Source: Kitasatospora sp. CB01950 (GTDB lineage: Bacteria > Actinomycetota > Actinomycetes > Streptomycetales > Streptomycetaceae). From it: a DNA stretch of 64,000 bases. Each line of letters opens with the position of its first letter. The first letter of the stretch is position 1. The DNA lies in the NCBI RefSeq assembly GCF_001905465.1, contig NZ_LISX01000001.1, forward strand, positions 889,974 through 953,973, given 5' to 3'. The translations under genes were made by a program, and so were the position numbers. The notes under the pieces are model-generated. The model saw only the letters and a list, made by a program, of their open reading frames with translations. It ran no database searches and was not told where the DNA came from. Below, piece after piece: positions 50,720-61,190 of the stretch.

Positions 50720-51616
50720 TCAGTTCTGCGGGCGGACGTGCACCACGTCGCCGGCGGCGACGGCGTGCCGGGTGCCGTCGGGGGTGCGGACCACCAGCCG
50801 GCCGTCGCCGTCGACGGCCACCGCTTCGCCCCGCAGTTCGCGGTCGCCCGGGAGTTGGACCTTGACGGGCCGGTTCAGGGTGGTGCATCGGGCGGTGTAC
50901 GCGGGCAGCAGGCCGCTGGCGTGCGGGTCGCCGGCGGCGGCCGTCCACTCGCCGTACAGTTCGGCGAACTCGCGCAGCAGGGCGCGCAGCAGGGTGGCCC
51001 GGTCGGTGGTCTCGGCGCCGGCCAGGGCGAGCGAGGTGGCGGTGGGGACGGGCAGTTCGGCCTGCCGGAGGGAGACGTTGAGGCCGAGGCCGGCGATCAC
51101 GGCGCCGCCGGAGAGTTCGGTGAGGATGCCGCCGAGCTTGCGTTCCTGGCCGTCGACCTCGGCCTGGAGGTCGTTGGGCCACTTCAGGCCGGTGCGGACG
51201 CCGGCGATCCGGTCGAGGGTGGCGGAGACGGCGGTGCCGATCAGGATCGGCAGCCAGCCGTAGCGTTCCATCGGCACGCCCTGCGGGCGCAGCAGCACGG
51301 ACAGGAAGAGCCCGGAGCGGGGCGGCGCGTTCCAGCGGCGGTCGAGCCGGCCGCGGGCGGCGTTCTGCGACTCGGCGACCAGGACGGCGCCCTCGGGTGC
51401 GCCGTCCTTGGCGCGGGCGGCCAGGTCGGAGTTGGTGGAGCCGGTCTCGCTCACCACATCGAGTGAGGTCCACAGGGCGCCGGGGCGCAGCAGGTCGAGC
51501 CGCAGGGCCGCCTCGTCGAGCGGCGGCCGGTCCAGGTCGGTCCAGGGGGACGGGCCGTCGTGGCCGAAGCCGCGCAGTCCGGAGCGGCGGGGGCGGGGGC
51601 TCTCGGGTGTGCTCAC
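50720..51616 (-). CDS. birA: biotin--[acetyl-CoA-carboxylase] ligase
   Basis: 298 residues from a GTG at 51616; TAGGGT lies 7 bases before it on the minus strand (leaderless pattern). Motifs: ETGSTNSDLAARA, ESQNAARGRLDRRW (biotinyl-AMP loop), LKWPNDLQ (catalytic Lys/Asp), GGILTELSG and GLGLNVS. There is no N-terminal HTH, so it is a ligase only. It should biotinylate the BCCP domain of the AccA2-type subunit (42242). Divergent from the beta subunit gene. Confidence 0.93.
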   Translation of the reverse strand: MSTPESPRPRRSGLRGFGHDGPSPWTDLDRPPLDEAALRLDLLRPGALWTSLDVVSETGSTNSDLAARAKDGAPEGAVLVAESQNAARGRLDRRWNAPPRSGLFLSVLLRPQGVPMERYGWLPILIGTAVSATLDRIAGVRTGLKWPNDLQAEVDGQERKLGGILTELSGGAVIAGLGLNVSLRQAELPVPTATSLALAGAETTDRATLLRALLREFAELYGEWTAAAGDPHASGLLPAYTARCTTLNRPVKVQLPGDRELRGEAVAVDGDGRLVVRTPDGTRHAVAAGDVVHVRPQN

Positions 51617-51818
51617 CCGGCCCACCCTATGGCGAGGGCAACAGCCGCACGCCGCATCATCGTCCCGCAAACCGGGCAGTGGCACGATGTGTCGATGGCC
51701 ATAGCCGCGGACGCCTCCGCGCTGGCTACGCTACGCAACGGTAGACCGCAGCGCCGCCCTGCCCGCAACCCTCCAACGCCCCGGGCCGGCGGCCGAGGAC
51801 GCAGGGAGAGCCACCGCA

Positions 51819-53408
<1,590 letters not shown>

Positions 53409-53426
53409 CAGAAGGGTTCACCCCGC

Positions 53427-53627
53427 ATGACTCCGATTCAGGTGCTGCACGGGCAGCCGACCCCCGAGGAGCTGGCCACCGTCCTGGCGGTGGTCCAAGC
53501 CCGGGCCGCCGCCGGGGCCCGGCAGGCCTCCGCGAGCGGCCCGGCCACCGCGTGGACCAGCCGCACTCCCCGTCCCGTCCCCGCGCCCGGGCCGCACGCC
53601 TGGCGCACCAGCCTCTGGCCGCGCTGA
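53427..53627 (+). CDS. acyl-CoA carboxylase epsilon subunit
   Basis: 66 residues, 18 bases after pccB. The pattern is that of AccE/PccE: a short conserved helix IQVLHGQPTPEELATVLAVVQAR, then a Pro/Ala/Ser linker and a C-terminal HAWRTSLWPR (consensus W.rS.r). It stabilises and activates the alpha-beta complex. A hairpin (53634-53644 with 53662-53672, perfect 11 bp) just beyond the stop, inside the convergent fdhD gene, can terminate transcription. Confidence 0.9.
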   Translation: MTPIQVLHGQPTPEELATVLAVVQARAAAGARQASASGPATAWTSRTPRPVPAPGPHAWRTSLWPR

Positions 53628-53632
53628 GGATT

Positions 53633-54463
53633 TCACCCGTGCGGGTCGGCGACGATCCGGTCCGCACGGGTGTAGACGTTCGCGGTGCGTTCGCGCAGGA
53701 AGCCGACCAGGGTCAGGCCGAGCTCCTCGGCCAGGTCGACGGCGAGCGAGGACGGCGCGGAGACCGCCGCCAGCAGCGGCAGGCCGGCCAGTGCGGCCTT
53801 CTGGGTGAGCTCGAAGGACGCCCGGCCGGAGACCAGCAGGACGTGCCCGCGCAGCGGCAGCAGGCCCTCGCGCAGCGCCCAGCCGACCACCTTGTCGACC
53901 GCGTTGTGCCGGCCGACGTCCTCGCGGGCGCACAGCAGGGCGCCGTCGGCGGTGAACAGCGCGGCCGCGTGCAGGCCGCCGGTGCTCTCGAAGGTGCGCT
54001 GGGCGGCGCGCAGCCGCTCCGGCAGGGCGTACAGCACCTCCGGGTCGAGCGTCAGCGGGTCGGCGGAGACGTCCCAGCGGCTGCGGGTGCGCACCGCGTC
54101 CACGGTGTCGCGTCCGCACAGGCCGCAGGCGCTGGTGGTGAGCAGGTTGCGGTGCGCGGACAGCGCGGGGCGGGCGCCGCGGACGGTCGCGTCGACCACG
54201 TTGTAGCTGTTGGCGCCGTCCTCGTCGGCGCCCGCGCAGTAGCGCAGCGCGGCGAGCTCCTCGGTGGCGCCGACCAGGCCCTCGCCGACCAGGAAGCCCG
54301 CCACCAGGTCGAAGTCGTGCCCCGGGGTGCGCATGGTGACGGTCAGCGCCTCGCCGCCGATCCGGATCTCCAACGGCTCCTCCGCCGCCAGACTGTCCGG
54401 CCGAGCCCCCCGCTCCGCCCCCCGCAGCCGCACCACCCGCCGCCGTACCGTTGCCCGCGCCAT
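53633..54463 (-). CDS. fdhD: formate dehydrogenase accessory sulfurtransferase FdhD
   Basis: 276 residues. FdhD delivers sulfur to the molybdenum cofactor of formate dehydrogenase. Motifs: EEPLEIRIGGEALTVTMRTPGHDFDLVAGFLVGEG, the CGLCG loop (LTTSACGLCGRDTVDAV) that carries the reactive cysteines, ALFTADGALLCAREDVGRHNAVDKVVG and SGRASFELTQKAALAG. Complete at both ends; convergent with accE (5-base gap) and divergent from hutH. No formate dehydrogenase gene is in the window. Confidence 0.94.
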   Translation of the reverse strand: MARATVRRRVVRLRGAERGARPDSLAAEEPLEIRIGGEALTVTMRTPGHDFDLVAGFLVGEGLVGATEELAALRYCAGADEDGANSYNVVDATVRGARPALSAHRNLLTTSACGLCGRDTVDAVRTRSRWDVSADPLTLDPEVLYALPERLRAAQRTFESTGGLHAAALFTADGALLCAREDVGRHNAVDKVVGWALREGLLPLRGHVLLVSGRASFELTQKAALAGLPLLAAVSAPSSLAVDLAEELGLTLVGFLRERTANVYTRADRIVADPHG

Positions 54464-54557
54464 CCGTGTCGCACCTCCGCGGGCCAGTCAACCAGAGCTC
54501 GGCGGCGCGCAGCCCGGGCACGGCGCCCGGGCTGCCGGACCGGTCGGCCGACAATGC

Positions 54558-54593
54558 TTGTCAGATCTTCATTCACCTGGTGAGAATGTGCAT
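54558..54593 (+). promoter_or_regulatory. hutH promoter with overlapping dyad
   Basis: TTGTCA (54558-54563), 18 bases, GAGAAT (54582-54587), six bases, then the ATG of hutH: a strong promoter for a leaderless message. The palindrome TCACCTGGTGA (54573-54583), inside ATTCACCTGGTGAGAAT (54571-54587), overlaps the -10 box and resembles the dyad at hutU. Likely repressor site. Confidence 0.7.
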
Positions 54594-56162
54594 ATGGATA
54601 TGCACAGTGTCGTCGTCCAGGTCGGCAAGGCCGACGTCAGCGCCGAGGATGTCCTCGCCGTCGCCCGGGGCGGGGCCAGGGTGGAGATCGGGCCGGACGC
54701 GCTCGCCGAGATGGCTGCCGCCCGGGCCCGGATCGACGCCCTCGCCGCCGAGCCCCGGCCCGTGTACGGGGTCTCCACCGGCTTCGGCGCGCTGGCGGTG
54801 CGCCACATCAGCCCCGAACTGCGGGCCCAGCTCCAGCGTTCGCTGGTACGTTCGCACGCCGCCGGCATGGGCCCGGTGGTGGAGACCGAGGTGGTCCGGG
54901 CGCTGGTCTTCCTGCGGATGAAGACACTCGCCTCCGGCCGCACCGGCGTCCGCCCGCTGGTCGCCGAGACCATGGCCGCCCTGCTGAACGCCGGAATCAC
55001 CCCCGTGGTGCGGGAGTTCGGCTCGCTCGGCTGCTCCGGCGACCTCGCCCCGCTGTCGCACTGCGCACTCGTGCTGATGGGCGAGGGCACCGCGTTCGGC
55101 CCCGACGGCGTCGAGAAGGACGCCGCCGAGCTGCTCGCCGCCGCCGGCATCGCGCCCGTCGAACTGCTGGAGAAGGAGGGCCTGGCCCTCATCAACGGCA
55201 CCGACGGCATGCTCGGCATGCTGGTGATGGCCCTCGCCGACCTGCGCCGGCTCTACACCACCGCCGACATCACCGCCGCGATGACGCTGGAGGCGCTGCT
55301 CGGCACCGACAAGGTGCTCGCCCCCGAGCTGCACGCCCCGATCCGCCCGCACCCCGGGCAGGCCGCCGCCGCCGCCAACATGCTGGCCGTCCTGCGCGGT
55401 TCCGGCCTCACCGGCCACCACCAGGACGACGCGCCGCGGGTCCAGGACGCCTACTCGATCCGCTGCGCCCCGCAGGTGGCCGGCGCCGGCCGCGACACCC
55501 TGGCGCACGCCGCCCTGGTCGCCGACCGGGAGCTGGCCGCGTCCGTGGACAACCCGGTGGTGCTGCCCGACGGCCGGGTCGAGTCCAACGGCAACTTCCA
55601 CGGCGCGCCCGTCGCCTACGTGCTGGACTTCCTGGCGATCGCCGCCGCCGACCTGGCCTCGATCTCCGAGCGCCGCACCGACCGGCTGCTCGACAAGGCC
55701 CGCTCGCACGGCCTGCCCGCGTTCCTCGCGGACGACCCGGGCGTCGACTCCGGTCTGATGATCGCCCAGTACACCCAGGCCGCGCTGGTCAGCGAGAACA
55801 AGCGGCTCGCGGTGCCCGCCTCGGTGGACTCCATCCCGTCCTCGGCGATGCAGGAGGACCACGTCTCGATGGGCTGGTCCGCGGCCCGCAAGCTGCGCCA
55901 GTCGGTGGCCAACCTCGGCCGCGTGCTGGCCGTCGAACTCGTCGCCTCCGCACGGGCGTTGGAGATCCGGGAGCAGGCCGCCGAGGAGACCGGCGTGCTC
56001 GCTCCGGCGACCGCCGCCGCCGTCGCCGCCGCCCGGGCCGCCGGGGTCGGCGGGCCCGGCCGCGACCGCTACCTCTCCCCGGACCTGGAGGCCGCCGCCG
56101 CGCTGGTCGCCTCCGGCGCCCTGGTCGAGGCGGTTCAGCAGGTCACCGGCCCGCTGGCCTGA
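54594..56162 (+). CDS. hutH: histidine ammonia-lyase
   Basis: 522 residues from the ATG at 54594 (another ATG at 54600). It deaminates histidine to urocanate with the self-made MIO group. YGVSTGFGALAVRHIS (Tyr, about 57), then FGSLGCSGDLAPLSH: the MIO tripeptide here is Cys-Ser-Gly, not the usual Ala-Ser-Gly, as I also recall for Streptomyces enzymes. Further: GLALINGTDGMLGML, QDAYSIRCAPQVAGA (Arg for the carboxylate), NGNFHGAPVAYVLD and SIPSSAMQEDHVSMG. Followed by the RpiR gene after 160 bases. Confidence 0.95.
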   Translation: MDMHSVVVQVGKADVSAEDVLAVARGGARVEIGPDALAEMAAARARIDALAAEPRPVYGVSTGFGALAVRHISPELRAQLQRSLVRSHAAGMGPVVETEVVRALVFLRMKTLASGRTGVRPLVAETMAALLNAGITPVVREFGSLGCSGDLAPLSHCALVLMGEGTAFGPDGVEKDAAELLAAAGIAPVELLEKEGLALINGTDGMLGMLVMALADLRRLYTTADITAAMTLEALLGTDKVLAPELHAPIRPHPGQAAAAANMLAVLRGSGLTGHHQDDAPRVQDAYSIRCAPQVAGAGRDTLAHAALVADRELAASVDNPVVLPDGRVESNGNFHGAPVAYVLDFLAIAAADLASISERRTDRLLDKARSHGLPAFLADDPGVDSGLMIAQYTQAALVSENKRLAVPASVDSIPSSAMQEDHVSMGWSAARKLRQSVANLGRVLAVELVASARALEIREQAAEETGVLAPATAAAVAAARAAGVGGPGRDRYLSPDLEAAAALVASGALVEAVQQVTGPLA

Positions 56163-56322
56163 CGATGTGACGATGTGTCGCAGGACGGGCGCGCCGGACT
56201 ACTGTCCGAACGCGCCCGTCCCGGCTGGCGGAATGCCGTTGCCCACCAGTCGGGACTGCGCCACAGTCGTCCCACCGCCGAAGCCACCGGCGACCGCCCA
56301 ACCGAGCGTGGAGGTACCCGAG

Positions 56323-57195
56323 ATGACCGCCCTGGACGAGACCGGAACGACCGCCGGACCCTCCGCCCGGCTGCTCCAGCTCTTCGAGGGCCACCGGCTG
56401 ACGCCCACCCAGCGGCGGATCGCCCACTCGCTGGTCCGGCACGCCACCGAGGCGCCGTTCCTCTCCAGCGTCGAGGTCGCCGAACTCGCCGGCGTCAGCC
56501 AGCCGTCCGTCACCCGCTTCGCCGTCGCCCTCGGCTACGACGGCTACCCGGCGCTGCGCAAGCAGCTGCGGGAACTCGGCGTCGGCGAGGCCACCGCGCC
56601 CGAGAGCCACCACGACGTGGTCCGCAACCAGCACCAGCAGGCCGTCCTCGCCGAGATCGAACACCTGCGGCACCTCGCCGAACTGCTCGCCGACCCCGCG
56701 CCGATCGTCCGCGCGGCCCGGATCCTCGCCGCGTCCCGCCCGCTGCCCGTGCTCGGCCTGCGCGCCGCGTCCGCCCAGGCCCGCGGCTTCTCCTACTTCG
56801 CCGCCAAGGTCCACCCCGACATTCGGCTGCTCGACGAGGGCGGCTCGATGCTCGCCGACCGCCTCGAACAGGCCGTCGCCGCCGGCGCCACCGCCCTGCT
56901 CTGCTTCGCGCTGCCCCGCTACCCGCGCGAACTCATGGACGCCCTCACCGTCGCCCGCGACTGCGGACTGACCGTCCTCACCGTCGCCGACTCCACCTTC
57001 GCCCCGGTCGCCAAGCTCTCCGACGTGATGCTCCCCGCCGCCGTCGGCACCGGCCTGGTCTTCGACACCGCCTGCGCCCCGATGGTCCTCGGCCGGGTGC
57101 TGCTGCAGGCGATGTGCGACGAGATCCCCGACGCCGAAGCCCGCCTGGAAGCCATCGAGCAGTCCGCGACGGCACGTCAACTTTTCCTGGACTGA
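56323..57195 (+). CDS. MurR/RpiR family transcriptional regulator
   Basis: 290 residues from the ATG at 56323 (TGGAGG site). The RpiR HTH is at about 20-95 (LTPTQRRIAHSLVRHATEAPFLSSVEVAELAGVSQPSVTRFAVALGYDGYPALRKQL). The SIS domain is at about 120-280 (AARILAASRPLPVLGLRAASAQARGFSYFAAKV, ALLCFALPRYPRELMDALTVARDCGLTVLTVAD, DVMLPAAVG). Family members sense sugar or amino-sugar phosphates or similar ligands. Its place between hutH and hutU makes it the natural candidate for hut control. Confidence 0.9.
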   Translation: MTALDETGTTAGPSARLLQLFEGHRLTPTQRRIAHSLVRHATEAPFLSSVEVAELAGVSQPSVTRFAVALGYDGYPALRKQLRELGVGEATAPESHHDVVRNQHQQAVLAEIEHLRHLAELLADPAPIVRAARILAASRPLPVLGLRAASAQARGFSYFAAKVHPDIRLLDEGGSMLADRLEQAVAAGATALLCFALPRYPRELMDALTVARDCGLTVLTVADSTFAPVAKLSDVMLPAAVGTGLVFDTACAPMVLGRVLLQAMCDEIPDAEARLEAIEQSATARQLFLD

Positions 57196-57300
57196 CACCC
57201 GTTGTTCCCCCAATGACACCTCTCCGCCGGGTTGACGACCGGCCGTGGGCGGGCATCTTCCTGGGTAGGGACGACGACAGCCTTGGACGGGGGAAGTCCA

Positions 57301-57642
57301 ATGCCACCACCGATCCATCAGATGCGCCTCACCGGCCGGCTCGGCTCCGGCGCCGACGAATGGTCCTGCCCGCTCTGCGGCCGCCGCATCGCGCTGCGCC
57401 GCCCGCCGCACCCCGAACTGATCGTGCTCGACCCGGGCGACGAGAACGCCGTGCACATCGGCGTCCTGGAACCCGGTGACCCCGCCGCCGAGGAGGCCGC
57501 CGCCCGCTACGGCGTCGGCCCCGTCCAACACATCCCGCGCCCGCCCGCCCGGCCCGGAGAACCGACCCCGCAGCCCGACGCGGAGGACCGCCGCTGGCTC
57601 GCCGAGATCGGCATCGACTGGGACGGCGACGCGGCCGCCTGA
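57301..57642 (+). CDS. hypothetical protein with a CPLCGR zinc knuckle
   Basis: 113 residues from the ATG at 57301 (GGGGGAAG site). Near residue 20 it has DEWSCPLCGRRIALR, a zinc-ribbon half motif, followed by PHPELIVLDPGDENAVHIG. A Pro-rich stretch and a final WLAEIGIDWDGD tail follow. Similar small proteins are common in streptomycetes, but I do not recognise a function. It lies between the RpiR gene and a SHOCT protein, all in the same direction. Confidence 0.72.
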   Translation: MPPPIHQMRLTGRLGSGADEWSCPLCGRRIALRRPPHPELIVLDPGDENAVHIGVLEPGDPAAEEAAARYGVGPVQHIPRPPARPGEPTPQPDAEDRRWLAEIGIDWDGDAAA

Positions 57643-57838
57643 CGGCCGGCCGCGAGCGCTGCGGTGTGCGCCGGAACGGGGGGACGCGTGATCGACACCC
57701 GGACCTTCGACCTGTCCGGCGGCGCGCCCGTACCGGTCGCCACCGCCGCGCTCCGAGCCCGCCGAGCACCGCCGTCGCAGGGCGAGGAGCAGACTGGAAG
57801 CGGCGCACCGTACGGGTGCGCGGTGGCGGGTGATCGGG

Positions 57839-58192
57839 ATGTATTGGCATCACGGGTACCACGGCGGCTGGTCGTGGGTGCTGCCCGGAATCACGTTCAT
57901 GCTGTTCGTGCTGCTGGTGATCGTCGTGCTGGCCGCGCTCTGGCGGATGTTCTCGGCCGAGCGGAGGGGCGGGACGTCGGCGGGCGGGCCGCGGTGGGGG
58001 AACCCGCCGCAGGGCCGTGCCCCGGAGGCGGAGCGGCTGTTGGCCGAGCGGCTGGCCCGGGGCGAGATCGACGTCGACGAGTACCGGCACCGGCTGGCGG
58101 CGTTGCGCGGCGAGCACGGCGGCGGCAGTCCGCCGGGTGGGTCGAGTGGATCGAGTGGATCGAGTGGGCCGGGGGATCCGGGGAAGAGCTGA
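57839..58192 (+). CDS. SHOCT domain membrane protein
   Basis: 117 residues from the ATG at 57839 (GTG at 57830 possible). Starts MYWHHGYHGGWSWVLPG, then one membrane helix (ITFMLFVLLVIVVLAALWRMF), and a C-terminal SHOCT motif EAERLLAERLARGEIDVDEYRHRLAAL. SHOCT proteins are small, often oligomerising, and of unclear role. The gene ends with a 9-bp repeat (three GTGGATCGA-like units near 58140) coding for Gly-Ser-Ser. A hairpin (57803-57809 with 57815-57821) lies just upstream. Confidence 0.78.
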   Translation: MYWHHGYHGGWSWVLPGITFMLFVLLVIVVLAALWRMFSAERRGGTSAGGPRWGNPPQGRAPEAERLLAERLARGEIDVDEYRHRLAALRGEHGGGSPPGGSSGSSGSSGPGDPGKS

Positions 58193-58224
58193 CGAAGGGG
58201 CGCCGACGCGGGTGCCCGAAACTC

Positions 58225-58279
58225 TGGTCAGCCCGATGCTGTTTGGATATATTCACTCTGCTTGATCGTGAATGAATCC
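58225..58279 (+). promoter_or_regulatory. hutU promoter with extended dyad
   Basis: TGGTCA (58225-58230), 17 bases, TATATT (58248-58253) form a likely promoter. A dyad overlaps the -10 and the start region: GGAT (58245-58248), ATTCAC (58251-58256), 11 bases, GTGAAT (58268-58273), ATCC (58276-58279). ATTCAC also begins the dyad at the hutH promoter. Candidate operator of the hut operon. Confidence 0.65.
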
Positions 58280-58299
58280 ATCCGCAAGGAGGCTGGTCC

Positions 58300-59985
58300 A
58301 TGGCAGAGCAGGCGAGCGGCCCGCGTGAGGTGCGCGCGGCACGGGGCACCGGGCTGAGCACGCAGGGCTGGCAGCAGGAGGCCGCCCTGCGGATGCTGAT
58401 GAACAACCTCGACCCGGAGGTCGCCGAGCACCCGTCCAAGCTGGTGGTCTACGGCGGCACCGGCAAGGCCGCCCGCGACTGGCGTTCCTTCGACGCCATG
58501 GTGAGGACCCTCCAGGGCCTCAAGCAGGACGAGACCATGCTCGTGCAGTCGGGCCGGCCGGTCGGCGTGATGCAGACCCACGAGTGGGCGCCCCGCGTGC
58601 TGATCGCCAACTCCAACCTGGTCGGCGACTGGGCGAACTGGGAGGAGTTCCGCCGCCTGGAGTCGCTCGGCCTCACCATGTACGGCCAGATGACCGCCGG
58701 TTCGTGGATCTACATCGGCACCCAGGGCATCCTCCAGGGCACCTACGAGACCTTCGCGGCCGTCGCCGACAAGCGCTTCAACGGGACGCTGGAAGGCACC
58801 ATCACCCTCACCGCCGGCCTCGGCGGCATGGGCGGCGCCCAGCCGCTGGCCGTCACCATGAACGGCGGCGTGGCGATCTGCATCGACTGCGACCCGTCCC
58901 GGATCGCCCGCCGGATCGAGCACCGCTACCTCGACGTCGAAGCCACGAGCCTCGACCACGCGCTGCAACTCGCCACCGAGGCCCGCGACAAGCGGCAGCC
59001 GCTCTCCATCGGCCTGCTCGGCAACGCCGCCGACCTGCTCCCGCAGCTGCTCGCGATGGACGCCCCGATCGACATCGTCACCGACCAGACCAGCGCCCAC
59101 GACCCGCTGGCCTACCTGCCGACCGGCGTCGCCTTCGACGACATGGCGACCTACGCGGCCGAGAAGCCCGCCGAGTTCACCCAGCGCGCCCGCGAGTCGA
59201 TGGCCCGCCACGTGGAGGCCATGGTCGGCTTCCAGGACCGCGGCGCGGAGGTCTTCGACTACGGCAACTCGATCCGCGGCGAAGCCCAACTCGCCGGATA
59301 CGACCGGGCATTCGCCTTCCCCGGCTTCGTTCCCGCGTACATCCGGCCGCTGTTCTGCGAAGGCCGGGGTCCGTTCCGCTGGGCGGCGCTGTCCGGCGAC
59401 CCGAAGGACATCCACAAGACCGACAAGGCCGTCCTCGACCTGTTCCCGGAGAACGAGTCGCTGCACCGCTGGATCAGGATGGCCCAGGAGAAGGTGCACT
59501 TCCAGGGCCTGCCCGCCCGGATCTGCTGGCTCGGCTACGGCGAGCGCGACAAGGCCGGCGAGCGGTTCAACGACATGGTGGCGTCCGGCGAGCTGTCCGC
59601 GCCGATCGTGATCGGCCGCGACCACCTGGACTGCGGCTCCGTCGCCTCCCCCTACCGGGAGACCGAGGCGATGCTCGACGGCTCCGACGCGATCGCCGAC
59701 TGGCCGCTGCTCAACGCCATGGTCAACGTCGCCTCCGGCGCGTCCTGGGTGTCCATCCACCACGGCGGCGGCGTCGGCATCGGCCGCTCCATCCACGCCG
59801 GGCAGGTCACCGTCGCCGACGGCACCCCGCTGGCCGGTGAGAAGATCCGCCGGGTCCTCACCAACGACCCCGGCATGGGCGTCATCCGGCACGTGGACGC
59901 CGGCTACGACCGGGCCTCCGAGGTCGCCGACGAGCGGGGCGTCCGCGTTCCCATGAATGAGCACAGCCCCATGGCCGAGCTGTGA
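58300..59985 (+). CDS. hutU: urocanate hydratase
   Basis: 561 residues, the normal size. It converts urocanate to imidazolone propionate with tightly bound NAD. ATG at 58300 with AAGGAGG, an excellent ribosome site. Motifs: [96 protein letters not shown] and [18 protein letters not shown] (active-site Cys). Its stop overlaps the start of the M20 hydrolase gene (GTGA), giving tight operon coupling. Confidence 0.96.
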   Translation: MAEQASGPREVRAARGTGLSTQGWQQEAALRMLMNNLDPEVAEHPSKLVVYGGTGKAARDWRSFDAMVRTLQGLKQDETMLVQSGRPVGVMQTHEWAPRVLIANSNLVGDWANWEEFRRLESLGLTMYGQMTAGSWIYIGTQGILQGTYETFAAVADKRFNGTLEGTITLTAGLGGMGGAQPLAVTMNGGVAICIDCDPSRIARRIEHRYLDVEATSLDHALQLATEARDKRQPLSIGLLGNAADLLPQLLAMDAPIDIVTDQTSAHDPLAYLPTGVAFDDMATYAAEKPAEFTQRARESMARHVEAMVGFQDRGAEVFDYGNSIRGEAQLAGYDRAFAFPGFVPAYIRPLFCEGRGPFRWAALSGDPKDIHKTDKAVLDLFPENESLHRWIRMAQEKVHFQGLPARICWLGYGERDKAGERFNDMVASGELSAPIVIGRDHLDCGSVASPYRETEAMLDGSDAIADWPLLNAMVNVASGASWVSIHHGGGVGIGRSIHAGQVTVADGTPLAGEKIRRVLTNDPGMGVIRHVDAGYDRASEVADERGVRVPMNEHSPMAEL

Positions 59986-61190
59986 CCGAGGGCTTCGACG
60001 CGATGTGGGCGGAGCTGCTCCCCGTGGGCCGCTCCGCCTCCACCGGCGGCTACCGGCGGCACGCCTGGAACTCCGCCGACGCCGAGTGCCGGGCCTGGTT
60101 CGAGGAGCAGGCCCGGGCCCGCGGGCTGGCCTTCGAGACCGACCGCAACGGCAACCAGTGGGCCTGGCTCGGCGACCCGGCCGCCGGCGACGCGGTCGTC
60201 ACCGGCTCGCACCTGGACTCGGTGCCCGACGGCGGCGCCTACGACGGCCCGCTCGGCGTGGTCTCCTCCTTCGCCGCCCTCGACGAACTCCGGTCGCGCG
60301 GAGTTGAGTTCACCCGTCCGCTGGCGATCGTCAACTTCGGGGACGAGGAGGGCGCCCGGTTCGGCGTCGCCTGCGTCGGCTCCCGGCTGGCCACCGGCGT
60401 GCTCGACCGGGACGCCGCGTACGCGCTGCGCGACGCCGACGGCGTACGGCTGCCCGACGCCATGGAACGCGCCGGGCACGACCCGGGGCTGATCGGGGCC
60501 GACCCCGAACTCCTCGGCCGGATCGGCGCGTTCGTCGAACTCCACGTCGAGCAGGGGCGTCACCTCGAGGAGGGGCAGCCGGTCGGCGTGGCCGGCGCGA
60601 TCTGGCCGCACGGCCGTTGGCGGTTCGACTTCCACGGCGAGGCCAACCACGCCGGCACCACCCGGCTCGTCGACCGCCGCGACCCGATGCTCACCTACGC
60701 CACCACGGTGCTCGCCGCCCGCAAGAAGGCCCGCCTCGCCGGGGCGCTCGCCACCTTCGGCAAGGTCGCCGTCGAACCCAACGGCACCAACGCGATCGCC
60801 TCGCTGGTCCGCGGCTGGCTCGACTCGCGGGCCGCCGACGAACGGACGCTGCGCGAACTGGTCGACGCCATCGAGCAGTCGGCGGTCGAACGGGGCGAGC
60901 GCGACGGCGTGCGGGTGGAGCTGGTCCGCGAGTCGTACACGCCGGTGGTCGACTTCGACGGCCCGCTGCGCGACCGCCTCGCGGGACTGCTCGGCGCACC
61001 CGTCCTGCCCACCGGCGCGGGACACGACGCCGGAATCCTGGCGTCCGCCGTCCCGACCGCCATGCTGTTCGTGCGGAACCCCAGCGGCGTCTCGCACTCC
61101 CCGGCCGAGTATGCCGAGCAGGCCGACTGCCACGCCGGAGTCACCGCCCTCGCCGACGTACTGGAGGACCTCGCATGTCGCCCGTCGTGA
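59982..61190 (+). CDS. M20 family amidohydrolase (allantoate amidohydrolase-like), candidate N-formylglutamate deformylase
   Basis: 402 residues from a GTG at 59982 overlapping the hutU stop. M20C motifs: [19 protein letters not shown] (metal His and Asp), [10 protein letters not shown] (catalytic and metal Glu), [12 protein letters not shown] and [11 protein letters not shown] (dimerisation domain). Family members remove carbamoyl/formyl-type groups from N-substituted L-amino acids. It stands between hutU and hutF; HutF makes N-formylglutamate, and no HutG is in the window, so this is the probable N-formylglutamate hydrolase here. Substrate inferred. Confidence 0.88.
   Translation: MTEGFDAMWAELLPVGRSASTGGYRRHAWNSADAECRAWFEEQARARGLAFETDRNGNQWAWLGDPAAGDAVVTGSHLDSVPDGGAYDGPLGVVSSFAALDELRSRGVEFTRPLAIVNFGDEEGARFGVACVGSRLATGVLDRDAAYALRDADGVRLPDAMERAGHDPGLIGADPELLGRIGAFVELHVEQGRHLEEGQPVGVAGAIWPHGRWRFDFHGEANHAGTTRLVDRRDPMLTYATTVLAARKKARLAGALATFGKVAVEPNGTNAIASLVRGWLDSRAADERTLRELVDAIEQSAVERGERDGVRVELVRESYTPVVDFDGPLRDRLAGLLGAPVLPTGAGHDAGILASAVPTAMLFVRNPSGVSHSPAEYAEQADCHAGVTALADVLEDLACRPS

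Noticed and set aside
57664..58275. 203-codon plus-strand frame overlapping the SHOCT protein gene
   Set aside because: It runs in another frame over a gene with a recognised SHOCT motif and membrane helix, and is itself featureless.
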